A stretch of DNA of 33,080 nucleotides from Bryobacterales bacterium (GCA_016789745.1 JAEUQF010000456.1:1-33080), one strand, 5' to 3'. Shown: positions 1-11,484, numbered from the stretch's first letter. The notes: generated from the sequence alone by a model not told the origin. Numbers and translations: made by a program.

Positions 1-2862
<2,862 letters not shown>

Positions 2863-2922
2863 GCGTAGCTATCCTAAAGGAACGGAAACCGGGGGGGCTT
2901 CCTTCATTATCGCGCGGGATGG

Positions 2923-5817
2923 CTATGGCACGCTGACCGGCAGTGTCACGGTCTGGCTCAATTGGCCGCCGACGATCATCACCACCGCCGCCTCGGTGGT
3001 TCCCGCCGGCAGCTTCGGCACCACGAACGTAACGCGGTATAAGCCTACCTGGGCCCCCGTCAAGGCCGCGCTTACCACTCGTGTCTCCAGGCCGCCTACC
3101 CGTACGAACACCGCATTCTGCAGGCGCACCGCCGATCCCGGTGCCGTACCAGCCTCCACCGGCTCCTCCACCTTTCCCAGGCCGGTACCGAACATGGTTA
3201 CCGTCATCCCTGGCGTGGCCGGGTTCTGCGCCGTGATGGCGTTTCCATCGCCATCGGAGAACAGGCCCGACCCTCTGCCGGACGGTTCCACAGTGCGAAT
3301 ACTGGGCGCCGCGATGCGCGTGTCCGCGCGCAGGGGAATCGATGCTACGCCCTGATACCGCACCGACAGGTTCACGCGGGTGTTGATGCGCAGGTCGAAC
3401 GGAGCCTGCGCCGTAACCGAGTCCGCCGTGGTCTGGAAGACCGGCAGCGGCCGCCCGTCCAGTAAAACCTCAGCACCAGACAGCGTCGACGGCCAACTGT
3501 CCACCGCGGCCTGTGCCGTGCCGCTGGAGAGTCTCGCACCCAGGATGCGGAAGATGCCGCCGGGAGCGATGGGCCGGTCGGCGATCCCGCTCGATGGGTC
3601 CACCAGGCTCAGCGCCGCCGGTGGCAGATTGCCCGATCCCAGCAGCAGCGTTCCGTTTTCCACCGCGGTGAACCCACCGCCGCGCGCCTGCAGGCTCCAG
3701 GCAATCCGGGGGTCCGCCGGCAGGTTGCCGAGCACCCATTCGCCGGCCCAACGCCCATCCAGCAACGACGTCAACGGAACGGGTGTATCGCCGTTGGATA
3801 GCTGCAATGTGACCGTACCGAGCCGCACCGGATTGCCGCAGTTGTCGTACAGCCCTGCCTCGATTGCGATCGGGAACGCGGCGTTCAGCGTCGGGTTGCC
3901 GGCCAGCGTACGCATCTGCAGCACGCCTTGTGTGGGCGTGCATGCTCCTGGAGGGAAGAACAGCACGCCGATGGTGCGTGTCACCCCGCCTTGCACCTGC
4001 AAGGTCAACGTTCCCCTCTGCATGCCGGCGGTCAATCCCGCGCTGCTGGCTGTTACTCGCAGCCGCACGATGGCGCCGGGCTCGATGGTCCCGCGTCGCG
4101 GCTCCACATTCAGCCAGTCGCGCGTCGACGCCGGCGTGATTTGAAACGGCATCGGCTGCGTGCCCGGGTTTTGAATCCGCAGTTCCTGCAACGCCGTCTG
4201 GGTGTTCGGCGCGGTTCGCAAGGTCAGCGCATTATCGGAAAGCAAGGGCGGCGCGCCTGCCGTTAATGCGTTCACCGAAGCGCCCAGCGAAATCCCCAGC
4301 GGCTCCTTGCCTGCGCCAAAGTTGATCACCAGGCCCGCCGACACCGGTCCCGGCGCCGCCGTCACGTTGTCCCTGCCCACCAGTTGCAGGTCGACCACCG
4401 CGCCGGAGGCGATGGTCCCACGTGCGGGCACCACGGCGAATCCCGGCAGGTTCTCCAATACCGTGAAGTCCCGGGCCTCGCGGCCGTCATTACGAAGGCT
4501 TAGCGTCTGCGGCATCACTGGAGCGCCGGTGAACAGCGGCAGATAGACCCGGCTGGGCAGGGCGGTGACAGGCACCTCGTCCCGTACGGCGGTCAACAGC
4601 ACGCCGAGCGCCCGAATCTGGCCCTCCTCGGTCGTTACCTCGATGCGCCCCGTCACCTGGTCGGTGTCGCGCGGCATCGCGGAGGCGTCGACACTCACCG
4701 TCAGCACTGCCGGCTCGCTGGCCGTGGCTGTCCCCGACTCCGGCGTAATCGACAGCCACCCCGGCAGCGCGGTTCGCACGTCCGTGCGAAAGGTCAACGT
4801 GCCGCCACCGGTGTTCAACACGCGGAACGTACGCGTCGCCAGCGGGGTGGCACGGTTCACTTCAATCGAAATCTCGCCGGGGTCCAGCGTCAACTTGGCT
4901 GGCTCCACCGGATCCGCCACCTCCAGCGTCACTTCAATCGAGTTCACCGCATCGCCCGTCCTCGACCGGACATCGATCCGCCCGGCATAGCGGCCCGCCG
5001 ACAGACCTGCCGGATTCGCGCGGACCGTCAGCGATCCGGGCGCTTCGCCTTCCTCCGGCGATACCACCAGCCATCCGGCACCATCGTCCGTCGTCACCGA
5101 AGCTCGGTAAGGATGCTGCACCGAACTGGTCATTTGCACGGTTACGGGCGGTGGCTCATTGCCGCCAGCGACAGCCGTAAAGGCCAACGTCTTCGTTGCC
5201 AGTTCAAACGGCGGTGGAGGCGCCACCTTCAACGCCAGCGGCGTCTCGAACTGCTGCCCGCCGGTGTCTGCCAGCCGTACCCGAAAGGCATAGTCTCCCG
5301 GAACCGCTACCTTTCCGGAAACCCGTCCCTCCGCCGACAGACTGAGCCCCGACGGCAGGGCGCTGCCGGCGACCGCGGACCACGTATACGGCGACTTGCC
5401 GCCGTCGGCCTCCAGGGCGGCGCTATACGGGGTCAACGCCGCGGCTTCCGGCAGCGCCGCCGTCACAATTCTAAGGTTGCTGACGCCCGGATTGGCGTTT
5501 TCCGCCGTTTTTACGGTCATGTTGCAAATGGCCACTGCCAATTGGCTATCCTGAAATGCTGAAGCGAACACCGTAACCAGGTGATTGCCTGCACGGATCG
5601 GGGTGCCTGTGATCAGGCCGGTATCGGCATTCTGGGAGAGCCCTTCCGGCAGCCCCGAGGGCAACCAGCGGGGCGCTCCCGTGAAGCCTGTAGCCCGCAT
5701 CTGGTGCGAGTAGGCCACGCCCACCGTCGCGTCCGGCAGCGGGCAGGCGTCGGGCAATTGTTGCGCTCGAAGCGTGGCGAGCAGCACGAACAGAATCGGC
5801 AGCGTACGAAAGACCAT
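2923..5817 (-). CDS. Secreted Ig/BACON-repeat protein with TIGR03437-type (Solibacter) C-terminus
   Basis: A 964-residue exported protein of unknown role, probably a surface or extracellular adhesion or carbohydrate-contact protein. Visible parts: a signal peptide in about the first 18 residues ending at LRAQQ; two putative-Ig (He_PIG-like) modules at about 25-100 and 115-195, marked by GLPEGLS and ALPSGLSLS; then BACON-like modules with 'W-L-x-V/I-x-P-x-x-G' cores (GWLVVSPEEG, GWLSITPESG, DWLNVEPRRG) at about 205-410 and 540-625. The last 220 residues contain two related modules (GGIFRILGARLSS and GMTVTMFGTGLGK, each followed by a 'V-x-G-x' strand), as in TIGR03437, a family expanded in Solibacter-type Acidobacteria. 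No catalytic motif, membrane anchor or LPXTG is visible. It is divergent from egtB. The domain assignment is by eye; function is not known. Confidence 0.85.
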   Translation of the reverse strand: MVFRTLPILFVLLATLRAQQLPDACPLPDATVGVAYSHQMRATGFTGAPRWLPSGLPEGLSQNADTGLITGTPIRAGNHLVTVFASAFQDSQLAVAICNMTVKTAENANPGVSNLRIVTAALPEAAALTPYSAALEADGGKSPYTWSAVAGSALPSGLSLSAEGRVSGKVAVPGDYAFRVRLADTGGQQFETPLALKVAPPPPFELATKTLAFTAVAGGNEPPPVTVQMTSSVQHPYRASVTTDDGAGWLVVSPEEGEAPGSLTVRANPAGLSAGRYAGRIDVRSRTGDAVNSIEVTLEVADPVEPAKLTLDPGEISIEVNRATPLATRTFRVLNTGGGTLTFRTDVRTALPGWLSITPESGTATASEPAVLTVSVDASAMPRDTDQVTGRIEVTTEEGQIRALGVLLTAVRDEVPVTALPSRVYLPLFTGAPVMPQTLSLRNDGREARDFTVLENLPGFAVVPARGTIASGAVVDLQLVGRDNVTAAPGPVSAGLVINFGAGKEPLGISLGASVNALTAGAPPLLSDNALTLRTAPNTQTALQELRIQNPGTQPMPFQITPASTRDWLNVEPRRGTIEPGAIVRLRVTASSAGLTAGMQRGTLTLQVQGGVTRTIGVLFFPPGACTPTQGVLQMRTLAGNPTLNAAFPIAIEAGLYDNCGNPVRLGTVTLQLSNGDTPVPLTSLLDGRWAGEWVLGNLPADPRIAWSLQARGGGFTAVENGTLLLGSGNLPPAALSLVDPSSGIADRPIAPGGIFRILGARLSSGTAQAAVDSWPSTLSGAEVLLDGRPLPVFQTTADSVTAQAPFDLRINTRVNLSVRYQGVASIPLRADTRIAAPSIRTVEPSGRGSGLFSDGDGNAITAQNPATPGMTVTMFGTGLGKVEEPVEAGTAPGSAVRLQNAVFVRVGGLETRVVSAALTGAQVGLYRVTFVVPKLPAGTTEAAVVMIVGGQLSQTVTLPVSVP

Positions 5818-5910
5818 CGTGAAATACTTCTCTTATTGTGAACAACACGAATTACGGACACTAGTTGTGAAGCACTGGCGGCCCCTGCTACATCTACGGG
5901 TGGGAGGGTA

Positions 5911-7047
5911 ATGCTGGAAGAAGATCTGCGCGACAGAATCGCAGAGGCTCGCGCCCAGAGCGATGCCCTTTTCGCCCGCCTGGCTCCCCAAGCCCTGCTG
6001 GAGCGGCCCATCCCCGAACGCCACCGCCTGATTTTCTACCTGGGTCATTTGGAAGCCTTCGACTGGAACCTGCTCGGCCGCCGAGCGCTCGACCGGCCTT
6101 CTTTTCACCCCATCTTCGACCGCTTGTTCGCCTTCGGCATCGACCCGCCGCCGGGGCAACTCCCGCAAGAGCCAGCCTCGGAATGGCCCGGCGAAGACGA
6201 GGTCCGACGATACGTCGACGCCGTGCGCGAGCGCCTGAACCAGGCGCCCGCCGGTTCCATCCCCAACGAACTGCTGCACGTCGCCCTGGAGCATCGTCTC
6301 ATGCATCTGGAAACGCTTTGCTACGCCATCCAGCAACTGCCACCCGAACAAAAGCAGGGACCTGTGCCGGCCGAGCAGCCTGCTACTCCCGTTCCCCAGC
6401 GCATGGTTTGCATTCCCGCCGGTGCGGTTGCCCTCGGCCGTGAACCCGGAGAGGGCTTTGGTTGGGATAACGAGTTTTCCCGCCATGAGGTTTACACGCC
6501 TGGCTTTGCCATCCAGCGCTATCCGGTTACCAACGGCGAATACCAGGAGTTTGTTCGCGAAGGCGGCACGCTGCCCCCCTTCTGGCTGGACGGCGGCCGC
6601 TATCTGCATACCCTCTTCGGCCAGGTGCCTCTGCCGGCGGATTGGCCCGTCTACGTTACCTGGACCCAAGCCGATGCCTACGCGCGCTGGCGCGGTTGGC
6701 GCTTGCCTCAGGAGGCCGAATGGCAGAAAGCCGCGGCGCTCTTCGCCCATCGCGATTCCGGCAACTTCGGATTCCGCCGCTTCGATCCGGTTCCCGTTAC
6801 ACAACAGCCCGGCTTGACCGGCAACGGCTGGGAGTGGACCGGCACCCCCTTTGCCCCGTACCCTGGTTTCCACGAGTTCGATTTCTATCCCAACTACTCG
6901 CAGCCCTTCTTTGATGGCGAGCACTACGTCCTCAAAGGCGCCAGTCCGGTGACCGCGTCGACGCTGACACGGCCGTCGTTCCGCAACTGGTTCCGCCGGG
7001 ACTATCCCTATATTTATGCGACATTTCGCTGTGTGGAGGAGCGCTGA
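5911..7047 (+). CDS. egtB: Ergothioneine-type sulfoxide synthase EgtB-like, non-haem iron
   Basis: Probably joins a thiol (cysteine or gamma-glutamylcysteine) to N-alpha-trimethylhistidine using Fe(II) and O2, the second step of ergothioneine synthesis. The 378-residue protein has an N-terminal DinB-like four-helix part with the iron ligands: His46 in YLGHLE and the HX3HXE motif His128, His132, Glu134. The C-terminal half is an FGE-sulfatase (formylglycine-generating enzyme) fold, with VCIPAGAVALG, IQRYPVTNGEY, a W-R-x-P-x-E-A-E-W stretch, GNGWEWTG and an arginine-rich end (FRNWFRRDYPY). A GGGAGGG ribosome site lies just before the ATG. The TGA overlaps the ATG of egtD by one base, so the two are co-translated. 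The protein is shorter than mycobacterial EgtB (about 430 residues). An acidobacterial homologue from Chloracidobacterium thermophilum is known to use cysteine, but substrate choice here cannot be read from sequence alone. Confidence 0.88.
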   Translation: MLEEDLRDRIAEARAQSDALFARLAPQALLERPIPERHRLIFYLGHLEAFDWNLLGRRALDRPSFHPIFDRLFAFGIDPPPGQLPQEPASEWPGEDEVRRYVDAVRERLNQAPAGSIPNELLHVALEHRLMHLETLCYAIQQLPPEQKQGPVPAEQPATPVPQRMVCIPAGAVALGREPGEGFGWDNEFSRHEVYTPGFAIQRYPVTNGEYQEFVREGGTLPPFWLDGGRYLHTLFGQVPLPADWPVYVTWTQADAYARWRGWRLPQEAEWQKAAALFAHRDSGNFGFRRFDPVPVTQQPGLTGNGWEWTGTPFAPYPGFHEFDFYPNYSQPFFDGEHYVLKGASPVTASTLTRPSFRNWFRRDYPYIYATFRCVEER

Positions 7048-7979
7048 TGCAGGACCTGCTGGCGGCCGGGATGGCCGACGATGTCCGAGCCGGCCTTTCG
7101 GCGCCGGCCGGAGCGAAGCGGTTGAGTTGCCGATATCTTTATGACGATGTCGGTAGCGCGCTGTTCGAGGCCATCACCGGACTACCCGAGTACGGCCTTA
7201 CCCGCGCCGAAGAGCGTATTCTGAAGACCGCTGCCCGTCCCATCCTCCAGCAAGCCGGCCCCTGCCGTGTCGCGGAGTTGGGCAGCGGTAGCGGCCGCAA
7301 GACCCGCCTCCTGCTGCAGGAAGGCAACGTCAGCCGCTATCACCCCATCGACATCAGCCTTTCGGCATTGGCTCATTGTGAGACGCTCCTCTCCGACCTG
7401 GTGCCGGTGGAGGGTATCCATAGCGACTACCTGGATGGGCTCAGCGAGGTGAACATCCGCCGGGGGGACGAACGATTGCTGCTGTTGTTCCTGGGCAGCA
7501 CGATCGGCAACTTCAGCCCATCGGAAGCGCGCTTCTTTCTAACCGCCGTCGCTGCCCGCCTTCGTCCCGGCGATCTCCTGCTGCTCGGTGCGGACTTGGT
7601 GAAAAGTGCACTGGTGCTGCTGCCGGCCTACGATGACCCTATCGGCGTCACGGCGGCCTTCAACCGCAACCTGCTGGCCCGCATCAACCGCGAACTCGGC
7701 GGCGAGTTCAACCTCCGCTTGTTCGAACACGAGGCCCGTTGGAACGAGCCCGCCGGCCGGATGGAGATGCACCTGCGTTCGGAAATCGGCCAGTCGGTCC
7801 GTATTCGGGCGCTGGACCTGCTGGTCCGCCTGGAAGCCGGCGAGACCATCTGGACCGAATCCAGCTACAAGTACGTGCTACCGGATCTACAACGGACCTG
7901 CGAAGACGTAGGCTTTCGTCACGTCCATACCTGGACAGATACGGGTTGGGGCTTCGCTGAACTGCTGCTGGAGCGCTGA
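7047..7979 (+). CDS. egtD: L-histidine N-alpha-methyltransferase (ergothioneine step 1)
   Basis: SAM-dependent methyltransferase that should trimethylate histidine to hercynine, the substrate of EgtB. The 310 residues follow the EgtD pattern: RYLYDDVGSALFEAIT-LPEY near residue 30, the SAM-binding ELGSGSGRKT at 77-86, YHPIDIS at 98-104, GSTIGNF with Asn155 (the position of the histidine-binding Asn in the mycobacterial enzyme), AAFNRN near 203, and WTESSYKY with Glu271 and Ser273, corresponding to the substrate-binding Glu/Ser pair. The start ATG overlaps the egtB stop by one base (TGATG). No egtA, egtC or egtE is adjacent, so thiol supply and C-S cleavage must come from elsewhere. The stop codon abuts the convergent gene at 7980 with no spacer. 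Confidence 0.93.
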   Translation: MQDLLAAGMADDVRAGLSAPAGAKRLSCRYLYDDVGSALFEAITGLPEYGLTRAEERILKTAARPILQQAGPCRVAELGSGSGRKTRLLLQEGNVSRYHPIDISLSALAHCETLLSDLVPVEGIHSDYLDGLSEVNIRRGDERLLLLFLGSTIGNFSPSEARFFLTAVAARLRPGDLLLLGADLVKSALVLLPAYDDPIGVTAAFNRNLLARINRELGGEFNLRLFEHEARWNEPAGRMEMHLRSEIGQSVRIRALDLLVRLEAGETIWTESSYKYVLPDLQRTCEDVGFRHVHTWTDTGWGFAELLLER

Positions 7980-8810
7980 TTACTGCACCAGCGCCGCTTC
8001 GGTCTTTCCCGGACGTGGCTTGAATTCTGAAAACGTGTTCAGGATCTCCTGCCGGAAGCTCTTCACCAGCATCAGGCGGGCCTGAATACGGATCTGCTCG
8101 CGCACCGGCACCCAGATGCCCGCCATCCGGCGGCGCTCCATCTTGAAGGTCGACCCCTTCCCCACGTGGCCCACCACGCCGAAGCCGACGTTCAGGTCCT
8201 CGAACATCTCGGCATCCACGCGCACCACCTCCGCGCTCTCCTGGTCAATCCACACCTTGCCGCGCATCTTCTCGAAAATGCGGTACTTCATGCTCGGAGG
8301 CTTATAGCCGGGACGCGGCTGGAAGTCGAAGATCCGGGCCGGGCGTCCGTCGATGGTCTCCATACCCACCGGCTTGTAGTCGAGAGCGTTGGCGAACTCG
8401 CGGATCATGCGATTGGTTTCGTTGGCTTTCTCGGTGGGCTTCTTCGGGCCGACCGCAGCCTGCGCCTGCTCCCGTGCACGCCACTCGGCCACAGTCCGGC
8501 GGATGTTCTCTTCCTGCTGAGCACGTTCCTCTTCGGTGATGGGCTTGTCATCGCGCGCAATCACCCGTGTCACCACGGCGTCCTCATACGGCTCACGGGC
8601 TGTCGTGATCACCTTGCGGGTCTTCACCTTACCGTCGCCGTCGAACTCCTGTACCTCGCGCCGCTTGATGAACAGGAGTTTGGCCTGATTGGCGTCGGTA
8701 TTGGTGAGCAGGTCGACGGATTTCTGCATCAGCGCCTTCCATTGCTCCGGGCCATCATTGGCCGGCAGCGGTAAAGGCAAGGCAAGCAGAAGGATCGGAA
8801 GAAGCCCCAT
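7980..8810 (-). CDS. Secreted protein of unknown function, possibly LolA-like fold
   Basis: A 276-residue exported protein that I do not recognise by name. It begins with a short hydrophobic signal (MGLLPILLLALPLPLPAND). The mature part has a charged coil near 95-140 and then a run of alternating strands, including GRPARIFDFQPRPGYKPP, KVWIDQESAEVVRVDA and VGHVGKGSTFKMERRRM. This 'modified residue in a barrel' pattern is reminiscent of LolA/LolB/RseB-type half-barrels that bind lipid or unfolded proteins, but that is inference. The ATG follows the DedA stop by 7 bases, and the ribosome site AAGGA sits in that gap, so it is the last gene of the ppiD-dedA operon. The context points to an envelope role. 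It meets egtD end to end. Confidence 0.8.
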   Translation of the reverse strand: MGLLPILLLALPLPLPANDGPEQWKALMQKSVDLLTNTDANQAKLLFIKRREVQEFDGDGKVKTRKVITTAREPYEDAVVTRVIARDDKPITEEERAQQEENIRRTVAEWRAREQAQAAVGPKKPTEKANETNRMIREFANALDYKPVGMETIDGRPARIFDFQPRPGYKPPSMKYRIFEKMRGKVWIDQESAEVVRVDAEMFEDLNVGFGVVGHVGKGSTFKMERRRMAGIWVPVREQIRIQARLMLVKSFRQEILNTFSEFKPRPGKTEAALVQ

Positions 8811-8817
8811 GCTTCCT

Positions 8818-9486
8818 TCAACGCCCCGAGACGGAACCCGGTTCCTTTTTTGTGCGCCCCTTCAGGTATTCCACCAGAATGGGGACCACCGAGACAAAGA
8901 CAATGCCGATCACGACCTTCTCAAAATGCCGCTGGATAATCGGTATGCCACCCAACATGTACCCCGCCATCGTCATGCTGAACACCCACCCGATGCCGCC
9001 GAAGATGTTGAACGAGGCAAACCGTTTGTATTCCATCTGGCCCACGCCGGCGATGAACGGCGCGAACGTCCGCACAATCGGCACAAAGCGGGCATAGATG
9101 ATCGTCTTGCCGCCGTGCTTGCGGTAAAACTCCTGCGTGCGGTGCAGGTACTCCTGCTTGAAGAATCGGGAATCGGGACGGTTGAAGATAGCCGGGCCCG
9201 TGCGTCGGCCCAGGTAGTAACCGACGCCGTCGCCGATAATTGCCGACGCCATCAGGACCAGGTTGATGAGGAAGATATTCAACTCCCCTGCCCCGGCGAC
9301 GACGCCCACTGTAAACAGCAGCGAGTCGCCTGGCAGGAAGAAGCCCATAAGCAAGCCGGTCTCGGCGAATACGACGAAACTCAGCATGGCGTATCCCAAT
9401 GGGCCGCCCAACACCGTGGAGAGAAGCTGGATCAGCTTCTCCGGGTTGGTCAGGGTACGCAGAAACTCCAGTAAGGCCTGCAGCAA
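8818..9486 (-). CDS. DedA family inner-membrane protein
   Basis: Polytopic membrane protein of the DedA/SNARE-associated family (PF09335). Members are linked to undecaprenyl-phosphate or phospholipid translocation and membrane potential. The 222 residues carry the family landmarks: FAETGLLMGFFLPGDSLLF (re-entrant loop with the conserved Glu and Gly-Asp), GDGVGYYLGRRTG, a RFFKQEYL amphipathic stretch, KHGGKTIIYARFVPIVRTFAPFIAG with the essential arginines, and C-terminal membrane helices ending in a basic tail. The start codon is TTG at 9486. It is preceded by GTAGGA, in which the TAG is the stop codon of ppiD, so the ribosome site overlaps the upstream stop and translation is probably coupled. 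It lies in an operon with ppiD upstream and the secreted 7980-8810 protein downstream. Family is certain; the transported lipid is not. Confidence 0.92.
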   Translation of the reverse strand: MLQALLEFLRTLTNPEKLIQLLSTVLGGPLGYAMLSFVVFAETGLLMGFFLPGDSLLFTVGVVAGAGELNIFLINLVLMASAIIGDGVGYYLGRRTGPAIFNRPDSRFFKQEYLHRTQEFYRKHGGKTIIYARFVPIVRTFAPFIAGVGQMEYKRFASFNIFGGIGWVFSMTMAGYMLGGIPIIQRHFEKVVIGIVFVSVVPILVEYLKGRTKKEPGSVSGR

Positions 9487-9495
9487 GCGGCAGTC

Positions 9496-11439
9496 CTACG
9501 AGTTCTTGTAACTATTCACAAGGCGGTCGACCGTTTCCTTGTGAATCTTCACGATCTTCTTCTGCTTCATGTAGTCAAGCAGACCTTCTTCGAACATGTC
9601 GCGCCGCTGCTGCGCCTTCTGCGACTTCAACCGCAGCAGAATGTCATAGCGCTGTGCCGCCAGCTTGCTCATGTCCGCCGGAGTCTTGCTCTTGATTTTG
9701 CAGATGTAGTTCGCGCCCGACACGTTCACCGGGCCAAATATAGCGCCAGGATCCCGACGGAAGGCCTCATCCAGGAAGTTGGCGGAACCAATGCCTTCCA
9801 CTTGGCCGTCGCGGCCGAACTCGGCCGTCGTCTTCACATCCAGGCCCATGCCGGCTACAGCCTTACCCAGGTCGCCGCCATTGCCGCGAACCCGCTCCAT
9901 GACCGTATTCGACCGTTCCGCGAGCAAGCGCTGCGCGCGCTCGCCGCGGATGGTCGTGCGAATCTGCTCCTCCACCTCGCTCAACTCGGCCTGGCGCGGG
10001 GCTTCGATGCCATCCAGCACCGCCACGGCCAGCTTATTCCCGGGCAACTGCACCACTTCGGTCACGTCGCCAGCCTTCTTCAGTTCAAAGAGCACGTCGT
10101 CCATTTCCACCGATTGACCGGCAAGCAGTGGGTAGCTCTTACCACGCTCCTGCCCGTCGATTTTGGTGAACGCAGCGCCCAGTTGGCCTGCCAACTGTTC
10201 CGCCGCACCAGGGTTCTTCACCAGGGCTGCCCGCGCCTGGTCGGCGTTGGCTGCCATCTTGTCGAACACCTGCTCCTTGATCTGATCCTTCTTCAGCTGC
10301 TCCTTGACTTCCTCGAAGGGCTTCAGCCGCGCCTCTTCCTTTTCCAGCGTCTGAATGATGTGGTAGCCGAATTCGGTCTCCACCAGATCGCTGATTTCCT
10401 TCGGCTTCATCGCGAATGCCTTATCCTCGAAAGCCTTCGCCAACTGGCCGCGGGCATACCAATCGAGTTCCCCGCCCTTGGCCGCCGAACCCGGGTCGTC
10501 CGAATTCTTCTTTGCCAGTTCCGCGAAGTCCCCGCCGCCCTTCACCTGCTTCAGGATCCCTTCGGCCTTGGTCTTGGCCGCGGCCTTCTCTTCTTTTGAA
10601 GCCGTGCTGCCGGCCTTCACCAGAATGTGGCGCGACCGCACCCGCTCCTGGCTGCGGAACTGATCCTTGTTGTTGTCGTAGTAACGCCGCAGCGCAGCCT
10701 CGTCCACGTTCAGGCTCTCGCTGATCTTGGCTTCGTCGAACACCAGCAGGCGTGCCGTCCGCTTCTCCGACGTCCGGTAGCTGGCCTTCGACGTTTCATA
10801 GTGCGCCTTGATCTCCTCCGGCGTCACTTTGATCTCCGCCTGCACCTTCGCCGGGTCAACCTTCACGTAGTCGATCACAACCTTCTCGTTGCGCGACCGG
10901 TATTCCCGCTCGATCTCCTGCGGCGTGACGATCATCCCTTCCAGCACCACGCTCTCCAGCCGCCGCATCGCCGCGCGCATGCGCGCATTGCGTTCGAACT
11001 CGCTGATACTGGTGTTGTTCGAGGCCAGGAACTGCGCGTAGGCTTCCTTACCGACGAATTTGCCGCCCTCGAACAGCTGCGGAATCATCATTTGGATGAC
11101 CTGCGCCACGTCGGCGTCCGTGATCTTATAACCCAAGTCCTTGGCGTAGTAAGCGATCGCCCGCTCCTTCACCACCTGGTCGACAATCTGCGGCGCGTAC
11201 ACCGAAACCAGTTCTGGCGGAATCTGGCGGCCGCGCAAGCTGTCGTTGACGCCCATCTGGACTTCGCGCAACGAGATCTTCTCGCTGCCTACTTCGGCGA
11301 TGGTCTCGTCAAGGCCTGTGCTCGTCGGCGTCCCGAATCCGGGAATCAGCGTCACTACCATGGAAACGGCAACCAACGTCAGCAGGCCGCCCAGCAGATA
11401 CCGGGTAGTTTTCTCCCGGCTTCGGAACAGATCGAACAT
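9496..11439 (-). CDS. ppiD: PpiD/SurA-type membrane-anchored peptidyl-prolyl isomerase
   Basis: Periplasmic folding factor held in the inner membrane. The 647 residues begin with a short cytoplasmic tail (MFDLFRSREKTTR), one membrane helix at about 14-33, and then a SurA/PpiD-like N-terminal chaperone region rich in helices (about 45-265). A parvulin domain follows at about 268-365 with RSRHILVKA, GGDFAELAKKNSDDPGSAAKGGELDWYARGQL and EFGYHIIQ, and a second chaperone part forms the C-terminus. The parvulin core looks complete, unlike the degenerate domain of E. coli PpiD, so isomerase activity is plausible. It is the first gene of the ppiD-dedA-7980 operon; TAGGAG lies 11 bases before the ATG, and an extended -10 element is seen just upstream. 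Naming as PpiD rather than PrsA/SurA rests on the N-terminal anchor and length. Confidence 0.9.
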   Translation of the reverse strand: MFDLFRSREKTTRYLLGGLLTLVAVSMVVTLIPGFGTPTSTGLDETIAEVGSEKISLREVQMGVNDSLRGRQIPPELVSVYAPQIVDQVVKERAIAYYAKDLGYKITDADVAQVIQMMIPQLFEGGKFVGKEAYAQFLASNNTSISEFERNARMRAAMRRLESVVLEGMIVTPQEIEREYRSRNEKVVIDYVKVDPAKVQAEIKVTPEEIKAHYETSKASYRTSEKRTARLLVFDEAKISESLNVDEAALRRYYDNNKDQFRSQERVRSRHILVKAGSTASKEEKAAAKTKAEGILKQVKGGGDFAELAKKNSDDPGSAAKGGELDWYARGQLAKAFEDKAFAMKPKEISDLVETEFGYHIIQTLEKEEARLKPFEEVKEQLKKDQIKEQVFDKMAANADQARAALVKNPGAAEQLAGQLGAAFTKIDGQERGKSYPLLAGQSVEMDDVLFELKKAGDVTEVVQLPGNKLAVAVLDGIEAPRQAELSEVEEQIRTTIRGERAQRLLAERSNTVMERVRGNGGDLGKAVAGMGLDVKTTAEFGRDGQVEGIGSANFLDEAFRRDPGAIFGPVNVSGANYICKIKSKTPADMSKLAAQRYDILLRLKSQKAQQRRDMFEEGLLDYMKQKKIVKIHKETVDRLVNSYKNS

Positions 11440-11450
11440 CTTCGTGGAAA

Positions 11451-11462
11451 CTCCTACAGGAG
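11451..11462 (-). repeat. 12-base palindrome over the ppiD ribosome-binding site
   Basis: CTCCTACAGGAG is a 5+5 inverted repeat with a two-base centre. On the transcribed strand its AGGAG half is the ppiD Shine-Dalgarno sequence, 11 bases before the ATG. Pairing of the two halves would hide the site, but a two-base loop is too tight for a hairpin unless it opens to fewer pairs, so the regulatory meaning is uncertain. Confidence 0.3.
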
Positions 11463-11475
11463 GGGTGAATTTTCG

Positions 11476-11484
11476 ATTATATCA
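11476..11484 (-). promoter_or_regulatory. Candidate extended -10 promoter of ppiD
   Basis: On the minus strand the sequence reads TGATATAAT, a perfect match to the extended -10 consensus TGnTATAAT. It lies between the histidine kinase stop and ppiD, and its first TGA is the stop codon of the kinase. Transcription would begin near 11469, leaving a leader of about 30 bases. No good -35 is seen at 17 bases, which an extended -10 can tolerate. This suggests ppiD has its own promoter although the signalling genes precede it on the same strand. Confidence 0.5.

Noticed and set aside
2863..2922. G-rich run with GGAA/TTCC arms between dnaE and the next gene
   Set aside because: The stem is only four bases and there is no T-run on the transcribed strand, so I do not call a terminator.
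5818..5910. Divergent promoters between the BACON protein and egtB
   Set aside because: TTGTGA and TACATC have 18-base spacing toward egtB, but this would leave almost no leader for the visible ribosome site; no convincing pair was found.
5833..6924. 363-codon minus-strand frame opposite egtB
   Set aside because: EgtB motifs on the plus strand are unambiguous and the opposite frame has no recognisable domain.
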